From Pteria penguin (Eukaryota; Mollusca; Bivalvia; Pterioida; Pteriidae): a DNA stretch of 64,000 bases. Position 1 is the stretch's first letter. Each line of letters starts with the position of its first letter. The stretch lies in contig CM068590.1 of assembly GCA_035048485.1 (NCBI GenBank), forward strand, positions 1 to 64,000, given 5' to 3'. Positions 45,456-56,400 of the stretch are shown here, in pieces. The position numbers were made by a program, and so were the translations under genes. The notes under the pieces are model-generated. The model made no database searches and had not been told where the DNA came from. It was given only the letters and a program-made list of their open reading frames with translations.

Positions 45456-47850
45456 CCCAGCAGACATGCAACGTTGAATCAACGTTGAAATTTGGTTGAT
45501 CCAGGTTGACGACGTTGATCAACCATATTTCAACGTTGTACAATGTTGTAAAAATCAACGTTGAAAGAAACAACGTTATATGACGTTGCATGTTTCAACC
45601 AATTACGATTATTAAAATCGCTGATTGTGAAAAATCGATGTATATATGTTTGTTTGTATATTTTTTGAAGTCCTGTTTGTATAGGAGTTAATTTCCAGTT
45701 GTTTCATTATGAAAAAAAGTGAATTTAATTTAATCAATTCAACAACTGTTTTGAAATCAATTATGTTCCAAATAATCTTTCATAAAGACGAAAATTGAGA
45801 TTTTAAAGAATTCATTAATCAATTAAAAATCTAAATGTAAAAATGAGAATTGTGTAAACTAATTTTTTGTAATAATTTTATAAGTATGAAATGCTGATTA
45901 TCGCATTAAAGTATCAAAACTAAGATCGAGAGGTGGGTGAGGGGGACATGCAAGAATCGCACGAATGCATACCCAGATTGTTTCTGTATTATCAACACAA
46001 ACGATGTTTGTTTCCTGTTCCCACACCCTGAGATCAAATTACGCCTTCGGACAAAGGATGGTACGTGTGACGTCAGTTCGCCGCGCATTTCCCATTTCAA
46101 ACCAATATCTCGGTACAGTAACGTTGCATTGACGAAGAAGACAAATACGTAAGTATATGTTTTCACATATTTCGTATATTTTAACACAGTATAATGTTTA
46201 AATGTTTATATGTAACAACTATATAGATTAAGGTGTATAATAAAAAGATTGATCTTAAATGTTTTAATCATTTCAGATTAAATTATCATACATCCTTTTA
46301 GCTTTATAAACATGGTTTGTACAGATAAAGTTTATCAAAGGAATTTTAATGAATTATGCAAAGAAAGTATATTATAATATCATCAACATGTATGTTATAA
46401 ATTGTTAGCACGAATATGACAGAGAGACAGAGGAAGAGGTGCATGTGTAGAATGTAGATTTTGAATAATTATATTGGAATGTGAATTCTTCAAATGTTAC
46501 ATGTGCCGGGGAAACAACTGCTTATCAACCTGACCATCCGCATTTTCAATGAGTATTTATAGCTTACTCGCGTGAAAACCTTGTGGTAATTACATAATCA
46601 CCCAGCGGTCAGTTCTCCTGCACCACTATGTCCGTGCTACACATGCATTACAAACTCAATTGAAAGCCCGCAGGCTTTAGATCCTCTCTCTCTCTCTCTC
46701 TCTTATATTCTAGACTTCACGCTGATTCCAAACGAATAAACAGATCATTGTGAGACTATAATTAATAACATGTCGATTTTCAGAAATGTTTTAATTTATA
46801 TTATCTTATCAATGGCGCGAATCGAGACGGTGAACGAGGGGATCACACTTTGCTTTGATTTTGTTTGTTTCTTTTGTTTTGTTTTTCAAAATAGGAATGC
46901 TAGACTGATTGAATTAGAGGGTGGATGCTGAATTTACTCAACCATCGTTGATGTATAGGCGTTTTTGATGGGAAAGGGGGATTTACTAAAATTCGGGTGT
47001 GAGAGGGGGGCATTTTGCGCAGTTTATGATTGTATTGTATTAATTGTAATGTTAATTAGCTTTTAGCCTTGCGACTCACCAGCATGTTAACAAACATGAT
47101 AACACCATAAAGTATAACGCAAAATTCTACAGTCCGTACATAATTATACCTGCATAATTATTCCAGCTATATATTAATCAATTTATTATTGGGTTTTTTT
47201 TTTTTTTTTTTTTTTTGCATTGTCCAAAATGGAAGGCACATGTATTGCGCATGAAAAGAGGAAAAGAGGGGGGGGGGGGGTTATCCGAACCCCCTGGATG
47301 AAATCCAGTTGTTAGGCTACTGATTCAGCGTAATAATCAATACATTGTTTCATCAGATATCGATATAACGGAGATTTAAAAACAAAAAAGGAGGAGGAAG
47401 GGGGCCACTGACTTAGTTACTTTATGGTACGTTGAGACACTCTCAGTGTTTTGTGTATAACTTTCTGTTATTAGAGATAATGACCTATCTAAGACTATGG
47501 AGGCGCTATTCAGCTCATGTGGATGCACTTGCCCTATATAGAACTAGAAGTAATGACGAGGTGTAGTCTGCAGAAGATGAGTCTTTTCCAAAATCCAGAT
47601 TTATCAAGTTGTAAAAGGTAAAATGTGAAAAATTTAAACATTCAAAGATACTAATGATAAAATTTCATCAAATACAATAAATATTATTGTGATATTATAA
47701 GTCGATATTGTTTGCTTTATGATTTCCATTTGACAAGATGAGATTTCGCATATATGACGGATAAAAAAGAACGTCTGTGGTAAATATTTGAGTTATTAGT
47801 TATGCTTAAGGTAATATCAAGTCTAACAATTTCAACTTTTGATCTTTTAG

Positions 47851-47975
47851 ATGTTGTTCTGCAAGCCCATACGAATTTATCTGAGGCAGAATTTAACAAA
47901 GAACTCGGTAACTTTTTGAAATATGCCCCAGAAGGTACTGGAGGTAGGGGAAGACGAGGCAGGCATCAGATATAG
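47851..47975 (+). CDS. Candidate last coding exon inside the TIR element, function unknown
   Basis: After a good acceptor (TTTTGATCTTTTAG) the frame with two leading bases reads VVLQAHTNLSEAEFNKELGN, then FLKYAPEGTGGRGRRGRHQI and TAG at 47973. The composition (acidic amphipathic segment, then a Gly/Arg-rich tail) looks protein-like and the 3' side is AT-rich, like a UTR. I do not recognise the family and found no matching upstream exon with confidence. An ORF ending at a GTAAGT donor at 46,149 (plus strand, from 45,937) could be an earlier exon. Confidence 0.3.
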
Positions 47976-48559
47976 AACTTAAAATGTTGAAGCATGTTGT
48001 AGATTATTATATAATACTGTATCATTTTAAACAAAATTAAATTGTATAATGTGAAGTATTATGTTTGTTTTGTTTTGTTGGTTTTTTTTCAAACTATCTG
48101 TTTGGATGAAAGAAGATAAGGATCTGTGTCAGTTTGAAGGCAAAGGAATGTCCAATGCCACACTGGTTCTGGCTTTTTAGCTTTTATATATTTTAGAAAA
48201 ATTCACCGGACAGCCACTAGCAGTAGGTTTGCTCCATTACTTAAAATTGACAGCATGTTGTTTGTTGTCGGTGAAGAAACTCTCTCTTGCACAGAGGGCC
48301 AATGGAGTTTTAAAATTTCAGGGATCGATATGTTTTCAGCCATTTGTATGTTCAGTCCACAGGTGCCCGTAGACAAGCGAATATTCAGTTTGTTGAAAAG
48401 CAAGTATTCATGAAGTTTGTCAGTTGTTTATTTCAGATTCTGGAGGAAAGGCTGAATACTTGCTTGTAAACAGATTTTTGTCAGTTGTTTACGAGCGCCT
48501 GTGGTTCAGTCATGCAAAAAGAATAGAGCAACTAATATTTAACCATAAACAAAATTGAG

Positions 48560-48826
48560 ACTTCGACGTTGACACAACCTTCATTTTAAACCTTATTTCA
48601 ACGTTGAAACAACGTTGAGACTTCCACGTTGAAACAACGTTGAGACTTCCACGTTGAAACAACGTTGAGACTTCCACGTTGAACCAACGTTGAAACATCA
48701 ACGTTGAAACAACGTTGAGACTTCAACGTTGACACAACTTTCATTTTAAACCATATTTCAACGTTGATTCAACGTTGAAGTTCAACGTTGATTCAACGTT
48801 TATTCAACGTTGAAATGTCTGCTGGG
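48560..48826. repeat. CAACGTTG-rich subterminal repeat array of the TIR element
   Basis: Units such as CAACGTTGAGACTTCCACGT-TGAAA repeat about every 27 bases. The 63-codon minus-strand ORF here is repeat-derived. Confidence 0.85.
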
Positions 48827-49290
48827 AACAGTACCCGCCTTCTTACAATTAAGTTGACCAATGTATTCTGTTTTCCATTTCAGTTGTTCAATATCGGTGT
48901 AAAAAAAAAACAACAAAACAATGCAACACCCCCCTCCCCCCAAAAACTCCCACACATACACAACACACAAAAATATTCTCTCCCTCCAATAAACACAATC
49001 ATATAAGAGACCCGTCCCCCAATCAAACCACATACCCTTATAAAATTCCCCAAAGTAAATCAAAAGAGACAAAAACTACATTACTCATTTCTTTTTCATT
49101 TATTTTTATGTTTGCACTAATTCAAAGAATAAGATGATGTACATGCACCTGCTTGCCTTCTTTACCAATATGTTGATCTAGATATATAACTGATTATCAT
49201 TTAATTTTACATGTAACATGCTTTAAGATTGGCTTGCAAATTTGGAATATATCTCATCCACAGTTTTTTTTAATAATGTGACGCTGTGCA

Positions 49291-49539
49291 TCATACGCTA
49301 TGCGCAATGATGCAGTTTTCCGGCGTCCCCCCTCCCTCATCATCCAACCTCTTTTTTTTTCGTACCCGGTATACCTCCATCATCGACCAAAAAAAATTAG
49401 ATTCATTCCTTAAGTTATTCACAGATTTTGCCTTGAGATTTCGAAATCGTCTTGACAATCGGAACACCGTCGCCATTTTGTACAAAAATATTTGCGTACG
49501 GAAATGGACGAGTTGATACGATTGATCGTCTTGAAACAC
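49291..49539 (-). CDS. Possible first exon, Arg-rich N-terminus (weak)
   Basis: A minus-strand frame contains MATVFRLSRRFRNLKAKSVN and NLRNESNFFWSMME, followed by a GAG|GTATAC donor-like site. The Arg-rich, acid-poor start resembles an organelle presequence. No downstream exon was found and the frame is short, so this may be chance. Confidence 0.15.
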   Translation of the reverse strand: MFQDDQSYQLVHFRTQIFLYKMATVFRLSRRFRNLKAKSVNNLRNESNFFWSMMEVYRVRKKKRLDDEGGGTPENCIIAHSV

Positions 49540-49589
49540 AGTACCGGGTTATTATTGCCCTACCTAATTGCTCTGCACTGAAAATACTC

Positions 49590-51172
49590 TAAGAGAAGAT
49601 GACCCAGAATCGAACCAAGTACCGACGATATACCGACGAGACTCGGACCAAGCATCGACCATCTACCGGCGAGATTCGATCGAACCAAGCACCGACAATC
49701 TACCAGTAAGACTAATACCAAAGACCGAGGATCTACTGTCGAAACTGGAACCAAGAACCTACGATCTACCGACGGGACTCGAACTAAACACCAACGTTCT
49801 GCCGACGAGGCTGGAATCAAGCACTGACGATCTACTGACGAGACTTTAACCAAGAACCGACGATCTACCGGCGAGATTCGATCGAACCAAGCACCGACGA
49901 TCTACCGGTGAGACTCGACCCAAGAACCGAGGATCTACCGTCCAAACTGGAACCAAGAACCTACGATCTACCGACGAAACTCGAACCAAACACCAGCGAT
50001 CTACCGGCGAGACTGGAATCAAGCACCGACGATCTACCGACGAAACTTGAACAAAGAGCCCACAATCTACCGGCGAGACTGGATCCAAGAACCGATGATT
50101 TGCCGGCAAGACTGGAACAAAGAAACGACGGTCTACCGGCTAGATTCGAACCAAGCACCGCCGATCTACCAGCGAGATTCGAACCAAGCACAGACGATCT
50201 ACCAGCGAGACTGGAACCAAGAACCGACGTTCTACCGTCGAGACTGGAACCAAACACCGACAAACCATTAAGCACCGACGATCAACCGACGAGACAGGAA
50301 GCAAGAACCGACGATCTACCGGCGATACTGGAACCAAGAACCGACGATCTACTGACGAGACTCGAACCAAACACTGACGATCTACCGGCATGACTGGAAC
50401 CAAGAACCGAAGATCTACCAGCGAGACTGGAACCAAGAACCGACGTTCTAACGTCGAGACTGGAACCAAGAACCGACAATCTACCGACGAGACTCGAACC
50501 ATTAAGCACCGACGATCAACCGACGAGACAGGAAGCAAGAACCGACGATCTACCGGCGATACTGGAACCAAGAACCGACGATCTACTGGCGAGACTCGAA
50601 CCAAACACTGACGATCTACTGGCCAGACTGGAACCAAAAACCGATGCTCTATCAGCGAGACTTGAACCAAGAACCGATCGTCTACGGGCAAGATTCGAAC
50701 CAAGCACCGACGATCTACCGGCGAGACTGGAACCAGGAACCGACGATCTACCGTCGCAACTAGAGCCAAGAACCGATGATCTACCAGGAAGGCTGGGGCC
50801 AAGAACCGACAATTTACCGTTGAGACTGGAAGCAAGAACCGACGATCTACCGGCGAGACTCAAACCAAGCACCGACGATCTACCGACGAGACTGGAACCA
50901 AGAACCGACGATCTACCGTCGAGACTCGAACCAAGCACCGACGATCTACCGTCGAGACTGGAACCAAGAACCGATGATCTACCGGGAAGGCTGGAGCCAA
51001 GGACCGACGATTTACCGTCGAGACTGGAAGCAAGAACCGACGATCTACCGGCGAGATTCGAACCAAGCACCGACGATCTACCGACGAGACTCGAACCAAG
51101 AACCGATTATATGGCGGCGAGACTCGAACCAAGAACCGACGGTCTACTGGCAAAACTTGCAACCAAGCAACC
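49590..51172. repeat. 33-bp minisatellite, about 48 copies, open on both strands
   Basis: Consensus GACTGGAACCAAGAACCGAC followed by GATCTACCGGCGA. Since 33 is a multiple of three it yields 11-residue peptide repeats on both strands: LPARLEPRTDD on plus (161 codons at 49,908-50,393; 120 at 50,820-51,182) and VDRRFLVPVSP or SSVLGSSLAGR on minus (231 and 184 codons). No non-repeat domain is attached and no frame spans the whole array, so I treat it as a satellite. Confidence 0.9.
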
Positions 51173-51339
51173 AACCGGTTGAACTACTCCGATTACATGA
51201 CATTAAAAGTATTAGCCATGATATGACTACAATATCAATAGTCTATACATTATTCATTCTGCTCAATTTTAATCCCTCCCCTCTCAAGTTCAAATTCTTT
51301 CTCGCATTGAACTAAGTCATATTGATTAACTGATTGAAT

Positions 51340-51490
51340 GATTGTTTACTGTTTCACGTCACTATTATTCTTTCACATATATGGTGACGGCATCTGCCTG
51401 ACGCATTGCATAGACAGGTATAGCTTTGGAACGGACCCTCCCTATGCAGAGAGAGAACCGCACGTATACAGTGCAGTGGCACGAGACCTA
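51340..51490. repeat. Dispersed repeat fragment (GACGGCATCTGC.. family)
   Basis: Shares a phrase with 34,700-34,740 and ends against the MITE at 51,491. Non-coding. Confidence 0.5.
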
Positions 51491-51954
51491 CTGTCCGCGC
51501 CACTCATTTTGTAAACCGAAAAATCTGGATTTTCACTAATTTATCTTTAAAACGGTTTTACAAAATTAATATCAATCGACAGATCTTGTTTAGTCGTAAC
51601 TTTTGGTGTATGTTATATGTTTCTACTAAGAAACATTCGTATTTTATAGGGAAAAATCATTTGAGATAGGGCGTTTTCTATGTTAATTTTTTAACGTGAC
51701 GTCGCCGATGTTTAATATTGAGTCTATGGGAAACTTGGCGACGTCACGTCAAAATTTAACATGGAACTCGCCCTATCTAAAATCGATTTTTTTTTCTATA
51801 AAATATGAATACTTCTTTATACAAACATATAGCATACACCAAAAGTTACGATTAAACAAGATCTATCGAATGGTTTTGCCTTTTTGAAATTATTCTGAAG
51901 ATGAATAACTGAAAATCCAGATTTTCCAGTTTCCAGAGTGAGTGGCGCGGACAG
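51491..51954. mobile_element. Fold-back MITE, copy A (464 bp), TA-flanked
   Basis: Ends CTGTCCGCGCCACTCA and complement, each next to TA (51489-51490, 51955-51956), as in Tc1/mariner-type insertions. The inverted arms extend through most of the element (CTGGATTTTC, GATCTTGTTTAGTCGTAACT, GGGCG..TTAACGTGACGTCGCC) around a short asymmetric centre. A reversed second copy lies at 56,961-57,602. The ORFs inside are artefacts. Confidence 0.92.
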
Positions 51955-51956
51955 TA

Positions 51957-52120
51957 GGTTTTCACTGTCTCATCCGAGAGGACTGGACACCGATCGATGT
52001 GCCGCGGGACCTCTAGGACACCGATGTACCGTGGGACCTCTAGGACACCGATGTGCCGCGGGACCTCTAGGACACGAGCCGGGCACCTCATCCACAGAGC
52101 TAAACTAAGTCTCTGAAAAT
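51957..52120. repeat. 27-bp triplet and SINE-like tail
   Basis: TTTTCACTGTCTCATCCGAG opens the block. Three units of GGGACCTCTAGGACACCGAT-GTGCCGC follow at about 51,990-52,075, then GAGCCGGGCACCTCATCCAC. The first phrase resembles the SINE-like tail at 35,950-36,000 (TTTTCACGGTCTTATCCGA), so it may belong to that family. Confidence 0.7.
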
Positions 52121-52382
52121 CTGAAAAATACAAAAAGGAAATGTGCTACATGGGAGCATCAGAAGAGGCCGGGAGACGGGATGCGGGAGGAAATGCGATT
52201 GGAGGTAATGTTCAGTCACTCTTCAAATGATTGAATATATTAATTTCAATAATGAGAGAACAATGAACCTAGTTCTACAGTTTTTACAATTTTTCAATCA
52301 CCTGCCAGCGGGTAAGTATAGTACGTAGGCTACATGTTGTATGTCTGTGTTTGGCTAAGCTTAGAATCACAGTGCGAATCTT

Positions 52383-52560
52383 ATAATATTGTATAATATT
52401 GTAGAAGTGGTATCTCCAGTATAATATTGTAGAAGTGGTATCTTCAGTATGATATTGTAGAAGTGGTATCTCCAGTATGATATTGTAGAAGTGGTATTTC
52501 CAGTATAATATTGTATAAGTGGTATCTTCAGTATGATATTGTAGAAGTGGTATCTTTATC
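52383..52560. repeat. 28-bp minisatellite, six copies
   Basis: Consensus TATAATATTGTAGAAGTGGT followed by ATCTCCAG. Confidence 0.93.
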
Positions 52561-53252
52561 TGCACTTCTGCAACCAGAGTCTCACAGATGGTTAAGGGTA
52601 AAGGATATTGTAAAACAGCTGTAGTATAGATCTATACAGCCGTACTCAGTTTTCATTCAATGCATGACCAAGATCGGTTTGTAAGCTTTCGTTGCGAGAA
52701 GTGTGTTTCCGGTCACATCAAAGTTGTGGAGACGCATCCTGGGTAACTGGTTAAATTGTGGTTATTTCTTTTTCCTTTCTTATGTTCATACAGCTTAATG
52801 TCAATTTTTAGTTGTTATGTGGGTATAAAACTAGTTTTCTTTCGATATCATTCCACATTTACATACTTCTATGTTCATATCAATTTTGAGCTCAAATTCA
52901 ACGTCTCGTGGTAAGGTCATATCATTTGAAGATACTTCCGTCAAAAATTAACAGGCAAAAGTTAAACCCCCAAACTAGGTCAAGCGGTGTATGTTTACGC
53001 GTAGTGTGTCTCCAATGAAAGTTGATTTCGTTGAACCCCTCCCTCACATTCTCTTGGATTATATTTCTCGCATTCCATTGCAGTTTTGAGGGCTAGTTTT
53101 GAGTCACCATTTGTTACATTGAAAATTAGGCAAAACCAGATAATTTATTTTCCTGATTTATGAAATCGAAAATGAAACCAGTCTATCTATACATCCATTT
53201 TTCGTTTTGTTTCTTTTTCAGTCTTAAATATCGAGAGTATATATTTTTATGA
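52561..53252 (+). other. Upstream region and probable 5' UTR of the TTD14-like gene
   Basis: A pyrimidine-rich tract ending TTTCTTTTTCAG at 53,221 looks like a 3' splice site, so the coding start probably lies in the second exon and a non-coding first exon further left is likely. CATCCTGGGTAACTGG near 52,740 could supply its donor. No promoter motif is convincing. Confidence 0.4.
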
Positions 53253-53409
53253 ATGAATTACCGCTATTTTTCGTCAGCGCTACGCAGCGTACTTCGGCAT
53301 GTGCATGTCGATGTAACCAGATTGACACCCGCCGTAAGAGAACTCAAGATAATGTCTAACGAGGTCGGGGACAATCATAACAAGGTGTACAAGGTCGTGT
53401 TGACAGGAG
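53253..53409 (+). CDS. Ttd14: TTD14-like exon 1 (coding)
   Basis: Starts [10 protein letters not shown]; ends in phase 1 inside the P-loop (VVLTG-G) at GGAG|GTAGGT. The upstream ATG at 53249 is in another frame and soon stops. Confidence 0.88.
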
Positions 53410-56400
53410 GTAGGTTGGCAAAAGTGATTTTGTGCTCTACACTAACAATAATGTAATGTTTACAGGGAAAACACGTGGTTCCCAAATTCTGTCAACAATG
53501 ACAACATTTTTTAATGAACCGTCGTGGCGTGATAGTGTGTCCATCGTATAGAGGTGAATTGGATAGGCTCATCAAGTTTTAAATGCGTTTCATATTTGTT
53601 CATCTGAATTTGGTCCATGCACATGTTAACTTTACTAGATTATGATGTTTTAAGTTCATGTTCCATATCAGATCTGAATGATGGGGGGCAATATACTGTT
53701 ATTTGCCCCGCAGCTTTCAACAGGTAGGGTGCAACCTCTCATTTTAGAGATAATCACTCAAATGAGTAACTATCACTGTTTTCAGAAATCAATTTCAAGG
53801 AATGAACAGAAGTAAACAAGTACTAAAAAATGAAATTTTGGAATTATGTTTTGAAATTCAAAAGGGCACATGTTTACAACATACTGAATATAGTTTACAA
53901 AATAAGTTGACATTTTTAACTTACTGTTTTGGAGTTTATAGCTGCACAAATGTTGCAGCTATAAACTCCAAAATGGTAAGTTGAAAGGGTCAACTTCTTT
54001 TGTATTTCATGTTCAGTATATTATAAAGATGTGCCCTTTTAAGTTTAAGCCAAAATTTTGAAACTTTAATTTTTTACTACTTGTTTACTTCGGTTCATTC
54101 CTTGAAATTGATTGCTGAAAACAGTGATTGTTACTCATTTGAGTGATTATCTCTCAAATGAGAGGTTGCACCCAACCTGTTCAACTGTTGAGTATATACA
54201 GTGGTCTACGGTTAGGTCGCCCCAAAGTGAAGTCGCCCCAAAGTAAAGTCCCCCTATATCGGTTAAGTCGCCCCATAATATCAAGTGAAGTCGCCCCAAT
54301 GCCATGTAGAAATCGATCTGTTTATGAAAATTGTTTGAATTATCTATTTGTTCACTTGTAATACATGTTAATTAAATTGATGATTGTGCTACTTATGCCT
54401 TATCCTTTATAAAATTACAAGATTTTATATTACTAGAGAAAAGCTCTACATCAGTAATGGAATCATAGATAGACACCAATCGCACGAGGCGACTTCAATT
54501 GATATTAATAATTATTCTATAGTAAACATACACCAAAGTATTTATTCATAAAACTTTATTTTCATCAATAAAAAGATAATTAATAATTCGAACATATATC
54601 TGAATATAATGATGAATCTCTATGTGGGGCGACCTTACTTGACAATATGGGCGACTTAACCGATATAGGGCGACTTAACTTTAGGGCGACTTCACTTTGG
54701 GGCGACATAACCTGACTCCTATACAGTATATAGATACATATGTTGTATGTAATAATTGATTTATTTGACTAAAACAGCATGTTTGAATGTTTTCATTAAT
54801 TTTCTTCATTCTGTATCATACAGAATAAAATGACACATTGTGAAACATTTTAGAGATAGCAGGGCAAATAACAGGATACTGCCGCTTAGGTAAAATTTTA
54901 TCAAACAATTCACCATAAGACAGGTGCTGCTATGAGTGTGATATAAGTCTGTATTATACATGTTATTAATATGAAATAGTTGTGGAATGGAGTTAAGGAA
55001 TAATCAAATTATAAGATGCTGTAAAAATCTCTAAATGATTAAATGGATCAATGGGAAATGTCATGATGGTTACTTATGCAGTTAATCACTAACAGTAAAT
55101 CGAGCAGTTCTGAATAATTTCATCTGGGGAAAACCTGCAGTCTTTCTGACTGAATTACCCTGTTCATTATACAAAGTACATTTTATTGATACCATATTAA
55201 TTTTCGCTATCACTGGGTTGTAAAAACATAATCAGACAGGAATTTCAGCCCAGAACTTTTCATCTAGACTATGGCATGGACGTTGTACCAGATGAGCAGT
55301 CTGATGCACTTGTCTATTATTGTTAGTAATAGTATGTACATGCACGTCCCTATTTTATTACTATCATACTTGTAAGTTTCCACTTCTGTATGAAGCAAAG
55401 ACTTGACTGGCACTGCTCATTTAACAAATTCTCTTCTTTTTGATAGGAAGAATAGATAATTAATTGTGTCATTGTAAATAATAATATTCTTTTTGTTTAC
55501 TCATTAAAAAGTTTTAAGCATTGGTATTGGGGTAGATTATAAACCTTAAAAAAAAGATATCTGTCGTTACAGTTATGATCTGATTTAATTTTCCTGTTAT
55601 GTATGTACATGTATAGTACTGACAATCATGTGTCATTTTACAGTCAAGGGATTTGTGTCACATGTGGTATTGCTTTGTAGGTCCTTGTGGAGGAAAGACT
55701 ACAGGACAAGCTCGATTATGTACATTCTTTGAGAGTATGGGATGGAAGGTGAGTAATGGGATCACACCCAGGGAATAAAATTAGCGGTTGCCCAAGATGA
55801 CCACTTTTGCATCCGGGCCTCTGAAATCCTCCTACTTGATCGCCCGTGTGGCGACTAAAACTTCTTGAGTGTTAGTAAACATTTATTGCCGTTTCACTGA
55901 TAGTACAATCATATTTTGAGTTGTTTGAGCGCTTCTTTTGTTGATATCAATGTTCTTTGGGTGCTTACATCATCAACCTCGTCTGTTGAGTGTTTGAAGT
56001 CGCGGAGGGCCCATACTAAAACTAGTACACCAACGCGGACTCGGAAAACAAAACTACTGATTTTTCAGAGTTTGAAATATTTCTCCATGAAACTTCACAG
56101 TAACATTATTGTGCTAATATTTAAATATTTTACTTTAGTACATCTTCAATAGCTATAAATAAAGTATGTTATGTCATACTTTTTAAGTCCGCATCGGCGT
56201 TTGCATACTCCTATTATTGTGGGCCGTCGCGGAGTCATGAGAAACAGTGTTTAAAGACAAGAATGACAGGGGAGAGAGTTAGATAGGGTCAAGATACATG
56301 TACTGATGATGTAGGGATTGACTGGGAGAAGAGCAAGAGGATAAACATTCAGAATTAGAAATAGAAAATTGTTAATGTTTATAGTAATTTGAATTAAATT

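Larger units (their letters stand above)
45456..48826. mobile_element. DNA-transposon-like element, 3.37 kb, CCCAGCAGACAT termini
   Basis: Left end CCCAGCAGACATGCAACGTT; the complement of the right end is CCCAGCAGACATTTCAACGT. The inverted match continues through about 35 bp of CAACGTTGAATCAACGTTGAA. Both subterminal regions (to 45,600 and from 48,560) are packed with palindromic CAACGTTG words, as expected for transposase-binding repeats. The interior has splice-like exons but no transposase I can recognise. Flanks do not show a clear target duplication. The family is left open. Confidence 0.78.
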
